Source of the DNA: Apostichopus japonicus
Lineage: Eukaryota; Echinodermata; Holothuroidea; Aspidochirotida; Stichopodidae
Assembly: GCF_037975245.1 (NCBI RefSeq)
Contig: NC_092580.1
Span: 4,746,501-4,810,500 of the forward strand
Length of the DNA: 64,000 nt
Direction: 5' to 3'
Shown: positions 1-12,190 of the stretch, piece by piece
Layout of the letters: each line of letters begins with the position of its first letter
How positions within the stretch are numbered: position 1 is the first letter of the stretch
Made by a program: the position numbers and the translations under genes
The notes under the pieces: generated by a model
Told to the model about the DNA's origin: nothing
The model's database searches: none
Seen by the model: only the letters and a program-made list of their open reading frames with translations

Positions 1-663
1 CAAAATATCTCAATTATTCATTGCTGTGCATGTTGCTAACACGTGTTGTAGGGAATAAGGTTAATTTATTTGACGAGGAGTAAAATCAGTTCAAACTTGT
101 TTCAACGTGTGCCATATTTCAACGAACAGTGCTAAAGTTAGAGACAAAGAAAATACCCTCCCCAAAATTCTCATCCCAGCGGTACGTAATCAGAAATTCA
201 AAATCGAGTGATTCCTGAATTCGGCAGTCCATCAGATACATTATGGTCAACATGAATATTCTATGAAAAATTCAAATTATTATTTAAAATCAAGAAACTA
301 TTGTCTTAATTACCCCATTGACTATCAGGATATTCTTTGTTATATATATACATTCATCTTTAATATGTGCACACATGCGCATCATCGTTAAAACCCTTCA
401 CAGACTTCTTCGAGTTCTTCCATTGTATACAGTACATGCTCACATGGGGCCGTGCCTTTGATTACTTTTGCTATTTTTAGATGTTCCCATTGAGAATACA
501 GCAACTTTGTTTTTTTAATGAGTACAAGCAAAAGCAAAAGCAAAAGCATATTATGTTAAAATAATATTATGTTAAATAAATTACATTAATAATCAAAACT
601 TAACCCTGACTAAAGTACACTCTGGTAGTCTAATATCGATTAATGCAGATTGCAAGCTGACAC

Positions 664-1655
664 AGATGGAGTCTGTGGAAGTCTAACTATTAATCAAAGA
701 CTGTTCAGACAGAAAAAGCAATGTGAAAGTCTATCAGCAATGCGATGCAGACTGCATGCAGACACAGATGGAGACGTGAAAGTCTGCCATTTTATCACAG
801 ACTGTTCAGATAGACAAGGTATGTGAAGTCTATCATCAATTCAATGAAGACTTCACACATAGTCATTGGTTTCAGAAGTCTGCTATTTTATCACAGACTG
901 TTCAGACAGACAAGGTATGTGAAGTCTATCATCAGTTCAATGCAGACTTCACACATAGTAATGGGTTTCAGAAGTCTGCCATTTATAACAGACTGTTCAG
1001 ACAGACAAGGTTTGTGAAGTCTATCATCAGTTCAATGCAGACTTCACACATAGTAATGGGTTTCAGAAGTCTGCCATTTATAACAGACTGTTCAGACAGA
1101 CAAGGTTTGTGAAGTCTATCATCAGTTCAATGCAGACTTCACACATAGTACTGGGTTTCAGAAGTCTGCCATTTATAACAGACTGTTCAGATAGACAAGG
1201 TTTGTGAAGTCTATCATCAGTTCAATGCAGACTTCACACATAGTAATGGGTTTCAGAAGTCTGCAATTTTATCACAGACTGTTCAGACAGACAAGGTTTG
1301 TGAAGTCTATCATCAATTCAATACAGACTTCACACATAGTAACGAGTCTGCAATTCTATTACAGACTGTTCAGGCAGACAAGGTATGTGAAGTCTATCAT
1401 CAGTTTAATGCAGACTTCACATTATAGTCATGGGTTTCAGAAGTCTGCCATTTATAACAGACTGTTCAGACAGACAAGGTTTGTGAAGTCTATCATCAAT
1501 TCAATCAATACAGACTTCACACATAGTAACGAGTCTGCAATTTTGTCACAGACTGTTCAGACAGACAAGGTATGTGAAGTCTATCATCAGTTCAATGCAG
1601 ACTTCACACAAAGTAATGGGTTTCAGAAGTCTGCCATTTTATCACAGACTGTTCA
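664..1655. repeat. Minisatellite of about 96 bp with an internal hairpin in every unit
   Basis: Nine clear copies of a unit beginning T(A/T)TGTGAAGTCT start at 820, 916, 1011, 1106, 1201, 1297, 1384, 1480 and 1571, so the spacing is 95-96 bp with two shorter units (87 and 91). More degenerate copies extend back to about 664. Each unit carries GTGAAGTCT and, about 16 nt later, AGACTTCAC, an inverted repeat able to form a 9-bp stem or longer. The open frames of 64-178 residues across the array are a by-product of the repeat. Confidence 0.93.
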
Positions 1656-2681
1656 GATATGGACTGTTTGTATATGCAGAGAAGAAAGCAATCGTAGAGT
1701 ACCAACTAATCCATCAAATACAGCACATAAAGAAAGGTAGAAAAGTGTCAGTTCCTCACAGACTGTATGCACAAGTGACCATACTGTGCCCTTCTCTGTG
1801 AGTTACATGTCTCACCACTGCAATGAAGAGTGGACAGACTGACACATGTACATTGTGCAAGTCTGCAAGTTACACAGCAGACCACAGACACAAGGGGTAC
1901 CTAATTGTAGAAGCTAGCCTACACCCATATACAGCCCATAGTAGAATATATACACAGCTAGATAGCAAACAGTACTAGTGTGAGCTTCATGCCAACTCAA
2001 TGTAGCTGATGTATGCATGGGGTGGCAGTAGAGGGATCAAAGGTATCATTGACTTAAAACCCTATCCATTGCACTGTATAGGATATAGCCTAGATATATA
2101 CATTACATAGATATATATATATGAAAATATACATTTAATAGCAATTCCATACAAAATATACACACAGGAAAAGAAGAGTTAGACAATGAAGGTTGATAAA
2201 CTCATTGTAAATTACCTAGATACTAGCACAAAAGCATCTAGGCCTTGGAGATTTGCCCTGCAGAATCGATACTATATAATGAACATATATTCGACTCATT
2301 TACAAAACACATCGAGTTAATAGTCTCGAGGTCTAGCAGGCGGCTCAAATGATTGATTCGAGGAAATTAACTGGGAATACAGGTAAAGACATAGGAAATG
2401 ATACGGAAGCCAAGTTACCATGAAATCAAACTGTCCTATTAAAACTAGTCGATTGATGCAGGGGCGTAAAAATATCTGGGAAAAAAAAACAACTATTTTG
2501 ATCTCGAAAGTCTTTTTGTTATGATCATAGAGACTTGTTCTCAACAACTGCGATCAAGTTTTTAAAATTTGTCTCTCTCAGAATATTGAACTTAGAAAGG
2601 ACACGGTCTATCACTTTTTAAATGACTAATGTTCTAATGTGGAGTCAATCCTTTCTCTATGGATCCAATTTACCCACTCAT

Positions 2682-2757
2682 ACCGATTAATTCAGGCACC
2701 GATTACTTCGGGCACCGATTAATTAAGGCACTGATTCATTCACGCACCAATTAATTA
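2682..2757. repeat. 16-bp tandem repeat, 5 copies
   Basis: Copies of ACCGATTAATTCAGGC and variants start at 2682, 2698, 2714, 2730 and 2746, exactly 16 bp apart. The array directly abuts the 49-bp array that follows. Confidence 0.85.
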
Positions 2758-2952
2758 GGGCTAGCTTCCAGTCTAGGTCCAACCCACTCTTACCATTACA
2801 TGTTTCAGGCTAACCTCCAGTCTAAGTCCAACCCACTGATACCATCACTTAAATCAGGATAACCTCCAGTCTAAGTCCAACCCACTGATACCATCGCTTA
2901 ATTCAGGCTAGCCTCCAGTCTAGGTCCAACCCACTCTTACCATCACTTAAAC
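2758..2952. repeat. 49-bp tandem repeat, left part (4 copies)
   Basis: The marker CCAGTCTA recurs at 2768, 2817, 2866 and 2915, exactly 49 bp apart, in units built around GTCCAACCCACT and TACCATCACTTAA. The array stops at about 2952, where a mobile element begins, and resumes at 4141. Confidence 0.9.
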
Positions 2953-3102
2953 TAGAGCACCAAAGGTGCAGAAGCTCATACCTTTTCGAGCTTAAAAATG
3001 TAGGGCCCACAAAACTTTATGGCCCACCAAATTTCAGGCCATTTTTCAGATTCCACAAATTTTGGGCCCATGAGGGATAACCCCCCCCCCCTCCGTTAGC
3101 AG

Positions 3103-3122
3103 AACCCTGGCCACACCACTGG
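3103..3122. mobile_element. Possible hAT-like terminus nested in the insertion
   Basis: The sequence CTGGCCACACCACTG reads on the minus strand as CAGTGGTGTGGCCAG, a form typical of hAT-family terminal inverted repeats (CAGTGGYG...). I did not find its partner, so this may be a fragment or chance. Confidence 0.25.
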
Positions 3123-3217
3123 CTATAATTCCTATTTTCCCCCTTTAAATCCTATTTTACCCACTCTCTCAAACAATACCACTGACCTACCCTATTAAAC
3201 TTTCTCCCCTCTACCAG

Positions 3218-3493
3218 AGCAGACCTGAAGCACTCCTTGCCAAAATTTTGGCTGGCTGCCTACATACCTCAAGCTCAAAGACTTCTAAGAATCGGCAAGT
3301 GCTGATTGGCTATAGGGCTCTCATGCTTACAGTTCAACAGTTAATAACAACTCCCAGTCCTGCTTTAATTCCACTAACAGCCTCTGCAGAGCTTAACCAC
3401 AAATGTAAACAAACACTGCAGAGACTGGGAGACAAATTAAAGGAGCTTTGGCAAAAGGTGAAGGCTCAGATTTTTTTAAACAATGGGGATTAA
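3218..3493 (+). CDS. Possible terminal coding exon or captured gene fragment inside the mobile element
   Basis: A pyrimidine-rich tract ending CTCCCCTCTACCAG (to 3217) resembles a splice acceptor and is followed by 91 open codons and a TAA. The frame begins SRPEALLAKILAG and ends with a likely amphipathic helix (LQRLGDKLKELWQKVKAQ). Composition is protein-like, but I do not recognise the family. It lies inside the insertion at 2953-4140, so it could be a host exon captured by the element, an element-encoded remnant, or a chance frame. No upstream exon was identified on the plus strand. Confidence 0.25.
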   Translation, partial: SRPEALLAKILAGCLHTSSSKTSKNRQVLIGYRALMLTVQQLITTPSPALIPLTASAELNHKCKQTLQRLGDKLKELWQKVKAQIFLNNGD

Positions 3494-4140
3494 TTGTAAT
3501 TAATTAACTTTTGACCAAAAATTATTAGGCATCACCTTATTCATACACAATCCAACAATCATCAGTTCAACTTTGAATATGATACATCAAAATCTTGAGG
3601 AGATTGAGATATTTGAAAATATTACAAAGAATGACCCCCGATGACCCCCTAAATGACATTTGACCTCAATTTTCCGAACACCCCTCGTAACTCTCATCCC
3701 GAGGAACGTTGTGACCAAGTTTCATTATAACTGGCCATACACTGTACGAACAGAAGCAATTTGAAAATATAGGGCCTCGGCCCGGGCCACAAAAGACCCC
3801 TAGTTGATCTTTGATCTCAAATTCATGAACACCCTGAAGGTAAAACTTCCATATTACTATCGTGACAAACCCTCAACATTGTACCATGGAATCTGTAGGA
3901 GAAGAAGCATTTTGCGTATTTTCACAAAATGGCCCATTATGGCCCACAGGTGACCTTTGACCCCAAATTTCGGACCATCTCTGATGGCCCTATATCCAAT
4001 GGTCCTTGTGTCCAAGTTTCATGAAATTCCATCAAACACTGTGCGAGTGGGAGCGGTTTTACCAATTGTTGACGGATAGAGTGATAGACGCTGCACTGTA
4101 ACAATAGCTCACACCAGCATGCTGGTACTGTATGAGCTAA

Positions 4141-4225
4141 CCAGGCTAATCCCCGGTCTAGGTCCAACCCACACTTACCATCACTTATTTCAGGCTTACC
4201 TCCATCCCTCCAGTCTTGATCGACA
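4141..4225. repeat. 49-bp tandem repeat, right part
   Basis: After the insertion the array resumes with CAGGCTAATCCCCGGTCTAG and the same GTCCAACCCAC and TTACCATCACTTA blocks as at 2758-2952, for roughly one and a half units, then decays. Confidence 0.85.
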
Positions 4226-5507
4226 CCAACTCATAACGATCACATGAAACAAAGTTTGTCATAACCTGCAAATCATCTACTACAAGTAAAAGTTGTAGGG
4301 ATTATTCCCTAGCAACAACAACAATTCAACCACAAAACTCATTGTAATAAAAAAGCTCTCGCTATATATACACACACATATATATATCAGACCACATGGA
4401 ATGCCACCGAGTTCGATAAAGGTCATAAGGTTTCTGCTTTTGAAAATGTTCTAACATTAAAACATTAATAAGTCAATAAATCATACACGTATGTATCACA
4501 CAAACAGGGCAGGGATCCATCTGACATTTACCAGTCTCTGAGCGAGATAAGCCTAAAAAACTCTACCTACAAAACTGACGCGAATTTCTCATAGAAAGAG
4601 GAATCGTGCATGCCGAGAAATAACCCAGGCGGGTTGGGGAGGCATCCACGCCATCTGTAAATTTATAACATTCAGAGACAGACTGCATGGCAACAGTTTT
4701 TTTCCAGGAGAAATTAGTGAACAAGTGATTGGATATACTTAAAAACACAAAATGAGGATATCCAGAGAAAACCTTCCAACAAGAGCTGACGGTTGTCATG
4801 GAAACCAAACCTAACAGGGAATAATAATGGATCTGTTTCTTCATACAATATTGTTTTTGCAGTTTGTATTTTATAAGGTATTTTATACAATATATATGTA
4901 TATTTATATATTTTTATACAAACACACTTTTGCACCATTTGCACCATCCTTGAAGGAATTTTAATCCACTACTGTCAAGCTTTCAGTTTTTTTATTTAAT
5001 TTATATATATTTATTTTTTATTTTATGTTATTTGTACTTATTTATTTTTCCTTCTTCTCTCCCCTTTCCCCCCATCCTTTTCTATAAACGGAAGCAGTGT
5101 TTCCAACCGCTCATGTTCACGACAATAATTGGATTGAGAAATACAAACAATTGAAAGTTGAAATGCTAGACAAAGTTAAAGGTGTGAGATATATATTACT
5201 ATTAAATGGAAAAACCTTGTTGAGGTACAAAACAGGGGATACAAATTGTATTAATTACACCGGCCTAAAAGTGAGCTCTCGTATTTTGCTGTCCGCCCCA
5301 TAAATAATTTCCAAACATATTAATCACTCGGATAAATTGCATAGGAGCCCCATGTCTGCATTATCGCTATCGTAAGATTATACACAGTTTAATTGAGCAT
5401 GGCAATTTTTGGTGTGTACTGTCAAGGTAACATGTACCGTTACATAGGAATCTTGTACAATTTAAACATTTAATTTTATACCCCAGCACTGGCACCATGT
5501 TCTCACA

Positions 5508-5892
5508 CAGTGGCGGAGCGTCCATACAGTCAGAGGGGGCGGATGCCCCCCCTGCCGGACTCAAATGGACTGCTGGCGCCCTTTTCAGCTTTTTACCACT
5601 TTTTACTTATTTGCGATTATTGACTTTTTATTGCGCTCTAAAATAATTATTGACATTGGTCACATTTTGTTGGTGTAATCTTCTGACAAAATGGCGATGA
5701 CACCTATTTATTCTCCGTTTATCTGTAAATTAGCAAGGCCCAGAAAGGGTAATTTCTGGCGATCAAGGGAGTATCTTTGCTCAAAAAATTTCTGTTCGCT
5801 CCGCGACAACCTGTGGTGGCGCTCCGCTTAGATAGTGTCGAAAGCACCCCTACAGACCATTCTTGCCCCCAATACCCCTAGCTCCGCCACTG
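5508..5892. mobile_element. hAT-type MITE (385 bp) with 8-bp target duplication
   Basis: The element begins CAGTGGCGGAGC and ends GCTCCGCCACTG, a perfect 12-bp terminal inverted repeat of the hAT form. It is flanked on both sides by the same 8 bp, TTCTCACA (5500-5507 and 5893-5900), the target-duplication length of hAT transposases. At 385 bp and without a long open frame it is non-autonomous and would need a transposase supplied elsewhere. The intact duplication shows the borders are exact. Confidence 0.93.
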
Positions 5893-7650
5893 TTCTCACA
5901 AAGTGGACAGGTACATCTGGGGTCAGGTTTATTACCCTCCTGAGGGACAGTAAGACCCTCCTCCCTCTTCCCGATACCCGTTTAATGAAAACAGCCAGAA
6001 GTTCACCTTCATGCTTCTCCATGGACCTTCACCCATCTGTATTTTCATCTTTCCTAGGAATGAGCTGTTTATGGCATATATATATGTAGTAGCCTATAAC
6101 TGCAGTAGCCTATACCTCTACCGGCATGCATAGAAAGGAAGTGGCATTTCCACTGCTCTTTAGCTCTGTGCTGTGGATTCATCAGGTTTATGTCACTAAC
6201 AGACCACCCAAAGCAGTCATACCCTGAGTCTACACTCATCATCCATGACAGATTGATATTAATTTATACAGACAAAAGATCCAACAAACTCCAGATGTTA
6301 TCAGTGATATTAATATAAATAATCAAGCCATAACATCTCTCGGGGACTCGGTACCAATTTATACACAAAAAGACTTCCGTGGGTATATATATTTTATCAT
6401 AAATATATACATTTGATAACTCAGGTGTAAACCAAATTAAAGACCTTGGTACCAAAGAATAACTGAGAAAAAACTGAATACCGACTGGTTGGTTGCTGGA
6501 TGGCCTTCCATAATTGAAATTAACATGAAATCGATTCAATTGTCCTTAAACTGATTATATTCAGTGCTGCAGTATTAACAGAACAAACACTGTATCTTGT
6601 GAATTCTACTTGTCCCAAATGTTATTGTAAATGACTCACCCAGTGCAGGTGTCCCCAGAATGTACTTGGAAATATACAGGGATATTACCGCCAATTAAGG
6701 GGGGGGGGGGGTTGGAGAGGAATGGTAGGAGGAGCATCAGTATTCACACTGAATATCAATAGTGAAAACAATAGGTGCTAAATAACAATTCAACTTTCAG
6801 CCCTGCATTTCATAAGCAAATAAGGCCTGGCCTGGCCTCGCTGCATGAAAAGTAAAGTGTAATCGGAATTTCTTTAAATATGTGACTTAGCTATAAATGT
6901 ATATGTTGTCTGATGATCACTGCAGTGAAAAGAACTCAATGTGTGCAACGCGATGGGATAGCGTGTTAAACATAAATAGATGTATAGGCCCATATATATA
7001 CTGTAGGCCTATATATATAGGCCTATATATATGGAATATACATGTTGCAAAAATCTAACACAAATACATTTTGTGTGCATGTATTACTATGGCAACTGAT
7101 TACACCTTGCAAACAGTAGCAGCTTTAATGCCATACACCAGACATGCAAGTCTGGGAAATCCTAGTTACCCACTCAATAACTGTCAACTTACTCTCAACA
7201 GTCAGTGAGATTAAGTTGTGTTCCTACTACCGCAAATCAGCCCATTAATTGTACAACTAAGTGCATGTTAATTACCTCACCAGTGCTTAAAGTCAAATTT
7301 ATCGATGATCTCATCCGCTGCTGCTGTGGAAGACAGACAGAGCAGACTATACCGTTGTCGGGTTTAGGCTACACACTGAGTACTACTACAGAGCAGCCTT
7401 CATTAATTGTTTTTCCTACCAGCAGAGCACCATGAAGACCTCCACCGACCCCACCACCCCCCTCTCCCCCACCTTTCCAATGCTCTGCAACTGTACAAAT
7501 TTTTGAAATAGTTGAGGTTTTGTGGTAAAATATCTCAAGAGCTCTTGCTGAGGATATTAACAACAAGGCTTTCCCCTCCACATAAACTTGACCCCATGTG
7601 AACTTGTACCCACAAAATATCACTGTATCATAACATCCCCTGGTTTATAT

Positions 7651-7680
7651 ATTTATATATATATATATATATATATATAC
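7651..7680. repeat. TA microsatellite
   Basis: A run of (TA)n lies between unique sequences in intron 3; nothing else is seen there. Confidence 0.8.
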
Positions 7681-8449
7681 CCTCTACCTGGGTTGATTTG
7701 GTGTTCAGGTTTCTATACATAGGTCAACTTGGAAATGGAACAACTGTTACCATGGTTTGGTGCAGAAGGCACTGTGCTCAAAGGGAACAAACAGGGTACA
7801 GAAGGCACAAAGATTTTAACTGGGAAAGCCATTCATATTTCCTGCCAGGTTTGGACAATCCTCCCAGGAAAGATATTGAGCAAACAGCTGCTGAGAGAGG
7901 AGGAGCAGGGGGGGGGGGTACAATAATATAAATATTGACACATTCTGTCTGTTAGAGGTAGAACCATGTGGTTGCTATGAAGTTTTGAATTTGCCAAGAA
8001 GGTAATTCCACATCCCAATTCATTTTTTAAAGGTCATCTTAGAGGATAATCTGGAAATATTGCCATAGATTTATACAATATTTGTATTGTATTTTATTTT
8101 TTTATGTTTTCCCCACCTTCCTTATCTTTGGCTTCATCTCAAATGATGCGGCTTATCACAGTTTATATGACATACCAATTCTCTATATGTTGCAGGCACT
8201 TACAGTAGCTTTGTACACATTAATAACAATGACCTTTGTACTATAGCATGCTAAAGGTACAGTAACCTTTGGCTATAAGTGCATTTTGTTTTTTACAATT
8301 TGGCCATATCTGCATGTGCATAAAGTATATACATATTATAGCATTCTGGTTAGGCTAATGAAGTTTTAGCTCTCCTTGAAGGCTTTCCACATGAATATTC
8401 ATATTTTATGTCTTCCTTTCTTTCTATTTTGGGCGGCAAAGGGATGCTT

Positions 8450-10129
8450 TGTTCATTTACATTGTTTTTAATTACTTTTTTATTTATTTTTAATACTAAT
8501 TTGGTACATTTTTTGATGATATAGATGTATAGGGCAATCCAAACTAGAATGTCCTAGAATCAGACTACACACATCCCATGACATTTTCTAATGCAATTTG
8601 TTTATTTAAATTGTTTTTTATTACTTTTTTAATTTATTTTGCTCATTTTGGTACATATTGTTTTGGTACAGATGTATAGGGCAATCCAAAATAAAATGTC
8701 ATAGAATCAGACTATGTACGCATCTCATGAGCATTTTCCAAAGTAATTTAATACTTTCACACACATATCAACCTGCTATATGTTGGTGGCCAGATGCAAA
8801 ATGATACAGATTTATAGGGCAATCCAACATAAATGCCCTAGAATCAGACTACACATCTCATGAGCATTTCCAAAGTAATTTAATACTATCCACACATATC
8901 AAGCTGCTATATATTGGTGGCCAGATGCAAAATGATACAGATTTATAGGGCAATCCAACATAAATTGCCACAGAATCAGACTACACATCTCATGAGCATT
9001 TTTTAATGTAATTTAATACTTTCACACACATATCAAGCTGCTATATATTGGTGACCAGATGCAAAATGCTACAGATTTATAGGGCAATCCAACATAAATG
9101 TCCTAGAATCAGACTACACATTTCATGAGCATTTTCTAATGTAATATAATACTATCACACACATATCAACATGCTATATATTGGTGGCCAGATGCAAAAT
9201 GGTACATATTTATAGGGCAATCCAACATAAATGTCCTAGAATCAGACTACACATCAAATGAGCATTTTCTGAAGTAATTTAATACTTTCACACACATATC
9301 AACCTGCTATATATTGGTGGCCAGATGCAAAATGCTACAGATTTATAGGGCAATCCAACATAAATGTCCTAGAATCAGACTACACATCTCATGAGCATTT
9401 TCTAATGTAATTTAATACTTTCACACACACATATCAACCTGCTATATATTGGTGGCCAGATGCAAAATGGTACAGATTTAAAGGGCAATCCAACATAAAT
9501 TGCCACAGAATCAGATGATACACACATCTCATGAGCATCTTCTAATGTAATTTAATACCATCACGCATGTATGAACCTGCTATTTATTGGTGGCCAGATG
9601 CAAAATGATACATATTTATAGGGCAATCCAACATAAATGTCCTAGAATCAGACTACACATCTCATGAGCATTTTCTAATGTAATTTAATACCATCATGCA
9701 CATATCAACCTGCTATATATTGGGGGCCAGATGCAAAATGGTACAGATTTAAAGGGCAATCCAACATAAATTGCCACAGAATCAGATGATACACACATCT
9801 CATGAGCATCTTCTAATGTAATTTAATACCATCACGCATGTATGAACCTGCTATTTATTGGTGGCCAGATGCAAAATGATACATATTTATAGGGCAATCC
9901 AACATAAATGTCCTAGAATCAGACTACACATCTCATGAGCATTTTCTAATGTAATTTAATACCATCATGCACATATCAACCTGCTATATATTGGGGGCCA
10001 GATGCAAAATGGTACAGATTTAAAGGGCAATCCAACATAAATTGCCACAGAATCAGATGATACACACATCTCATGAGCATCTTCTAATGTAATTTAATAC
10101 CATCACGCATGTATGAACCTGCTATTTAT
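8450..10129. repeat. Satellite of about 131-147 bp units, 12 copies, with dimeric higher-order repeats
   Basis: The marker GGGCAATCCA recurs at 8532, 8679, 8817, 8948, 9082, 9215, 9348, 9483, 9621, 9754, 9892 and 10025. The first units are longer and divergent (147, 138); the middle is 131-135. From 9483 the spacing alternates 138/133, giving a 271-bp dimer repeated nearly identically up to the end at about 10129. Conserved blocks include GAATCAGACTACACATCTC and GGTGGCCAGATGCAAAATG. No coding content. Confidence 0.95.
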
Positions 10130-11976
10130 TGCTTTCCATTTACTATGCTGAGCTTCACTATGCAACATCCCACCCAAGGGATTCGAGAGAGCAAGATTTG
10201 TGTGGACTGGATTATTGGGGTAATGAGAAAGGAGAGAATTTAGTGGAAAAAAGGGGAGCTTCTCATGAAAGGGTTTTAATAGTCCATTGCAATTACTCAT
10301 ACTTCTTGTACCTCCCGAGAATGCGTGGATATATATCAATGATATGTTTCCTGGGAGTCATAACACCATCCAAAGTATGAATGTAATATCATTGGCGAAG
10401 ATGTTTGACTAGAAGGTTGAAGAAGAACAAAGAGTAATATATGATCAAAACACCATTAAAAACCTGCCCTTCACTAAACCCCATAGGGACTAACACAAAG
10501 GACAAAGATGGGGCGAGTCTTCTGTGGGCTATATTGGCTACAGTATGTAATTTAGATGCATGCAACTGTTAGTGCAATGATTAGCTCGGTTCACCAACAA
10601 CGAATAAAGGAATTTAATAAGTATTGAAAGTATTGAGAATTCAAGGAGGCATAACAAACAGTATTCTAGCATGCCAATTTTTGTCTATTTTTGTTTTTAC
10701 AAAAATTTATACCAATTTTATTGGTAATTACAAGTTCAAGTTTGTAATTTCATATTTTTTTTTCGGGAGGGAGGCTGTCTCTTTCTTTCTTTCTAAATTT
10801 GGTAAATTGTTTATTAGACTTTTATTAGACAGAATTAAAACCTTTTAAATGTTCATAAATTGGCAATGCTATGATGGCATGTTGGGTACCCAGTCTTCCA
10901 ACTGGCTGTTGTGAACAGGTACTCTACTATGCCTGAATTCTCACCAGGTGGAACACAATATATCAAACCTTCATAGAAAAATTGTGGCCATTTCTAGATA
11001 CAAAGAGTCCTTACTTTGATACAGCATCATCCCCCACCCCCCCCCCCGCTCCCCCCCCCAAAACGACGTGCATGTCAAAATGGACTGCAGTCTCTCACTG
11101 ATTTAGAACTTGGTATCCAATGAAGGTTGAAGATGGACATTTTTAATAGACACCAAATCGTTTTGGACTTCTTGGTATACCTGTGGGCAATCAATTTACA
11201 CTTTGAATAATTCAGATAAACTGTTAAAAAAGTAGTAAAATCCTAAATGAACACAGTGGAATTTTTCAAATGAATAAAGTTCCAACCATAACAAACGATG
11301 GATTCTTTTCCATACATGTATCCTGGACAGATAGATAGATTGTCGCAGTCTTATAGGTGTATTAACTATGAAACTTATAACCACGGAAGAAAATTGCTGA
11401 AAAATATTACCTCCCAGAAGAACCCCTTTCCACGCCCAACCCCCCCCCCCCCATTCTCAAGAACTAGCCAAGATGGTTTTATGATGGAAATAATCCTCAA
11501 ACCTAGGCAAATTATTCCCTTCTCAGCATGTAAATATGTAAATATGCAAATCACTCGCGACAAAAGAAGAAATGAGACACGTTTCAACCCTGAAGTTTTT
11601 TAGTTTCTTTTAAAGAAAAGCTCAGATGGGAAAGAGAAATGTGTGGGCAAGGGAGGGCAACAACAGATGTTTGAAAATGCTGTTAATCTCCTGAGAAGAT
11701 TAACGTCCCCATAGATTGATGTTCATTAGAGTCAAATATTCAATCTCCCTAACTCCCTCCCTACCATCAATCACTGTGACTTCTTCTTGTCTTATGTTGT
11801 TGTTTTGTTATTAAATTATTTTCTGGATTTTGGCCTGAAATTTACATCACACTGTTTGATTTCCAAAATGTCAAAAAATCCTTTAATTACCATTTTAATG
11901 TACTACCAGGTACTGGATCTAGGTCCACAAAACATGTCAAGAGAAAAGATTGTATCATATATATGTATATAGGGTG

Positions 11977-12022
11977 TCCGCACATAAAGCGGGAGGCCTG
12001 GGTTCGAATCCTGGTGGAGGCT
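11977..12022 (+). repeat. tRNA-like 3' half, likely remnant of a tRNA-derived SINE
   Basis: CTGGG-TTCGAAT-CCTGG (11998-12014) forms a T arm with the RNA polymerase III B-box core GGTTCGAATCC. A 5-bp anticodon-like stem with a 7-nt loop (11977-11993) and a 4-nt variable region precede it, and a 7-nt acceptor-like strand follows. The loop lacks the usual T at position 33, and no D arm or A box is seen upstream, where a short AT repeat lies. This is therefore not an intact tRNA gene; a truncated SINE is the best reading. Confidence 0.5.
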
Positions 12023-12069
12023 GGAAGTTTTTTCACTGTTCTGGATTCTCCAACTCACTATGATTTTAA

Positions 12070-12190
12070 TTATATATATATATATGTATATATACGTATA
12101 TGCGTATATATATATATATATATATGATATATATATACATATATATATGATATATACATATAGATATATATAGATATACATATAGATATT
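12070..12190. repeat. AT microsatellite
   Basis: Imperfect (TA)n with interspersed G and C (TATACG, TAGATA). It follows directly on the tRNA-like remnant and may derive from a SINE tail, which is inference. Confidence 0.85.

Larger units (their letters stand above)
2953..4140 (+). mobile_element. Non-autonomous element with hairpin ends, inserted in a 49-bp array
   Basis: The 49-bp array breaks off at about 2952 and resumes at 4141, so the 1.19 kb between is an insertion. It starts ACTAGAGC with a perfect hairpin GCACC-AAA-GGTGC (2957-2969), followed by AGCTCATAC (2974-2982). It ends with a hairpin in which TAGCTCA (4105-4111) pairs with TGAGCTA (4133-4139) around the perfect palindrome ACCAGCATGCTGGT (4113-4126), so the 5' motif AGCTCATAC recurs inverted as GTATGAGCT. 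The right half has degenerate repeats of the type TTTGACC-CAAATTT-GAACACC. No transposase is seen. Its ends match those of the element at 25711-28402. Comparable repeats with AGCTCA-hairpin-TGAGCT ends occur in marine invertebrates (from memory); superfamily unassigned. Exact borders are uncertain by a few bases. Confidence 0.75.

Noticed and set aside
1204-1740. 178-residue plus-strand frame
   Set aside because: It is a translation of the 96-bp minisatellite with internal repeats and no conserved domain.
4563-4844. Minus-strand frame of 93 residues downstream of plexin exon 3 with several cysteines, considered as the PSI-domain exon
   Set aside because: It lacks V-P-V-x-x-C and the D-P-x-C-G-W-C core, and its cysteine spacing does not fit a plexin PSI domain.
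8450-10129. CRISPR-like array because of regular repeats
   Set aside because: Repeats are directly adjacent with no unique spacers, units are over 130 bp, and the genome is eukaryotic.
11977-12022. Functional tRNA gene
   Set aside because: No D arm, A box or 5' acceptor strand, and the anticodon loop lacks the usual T at position 33.
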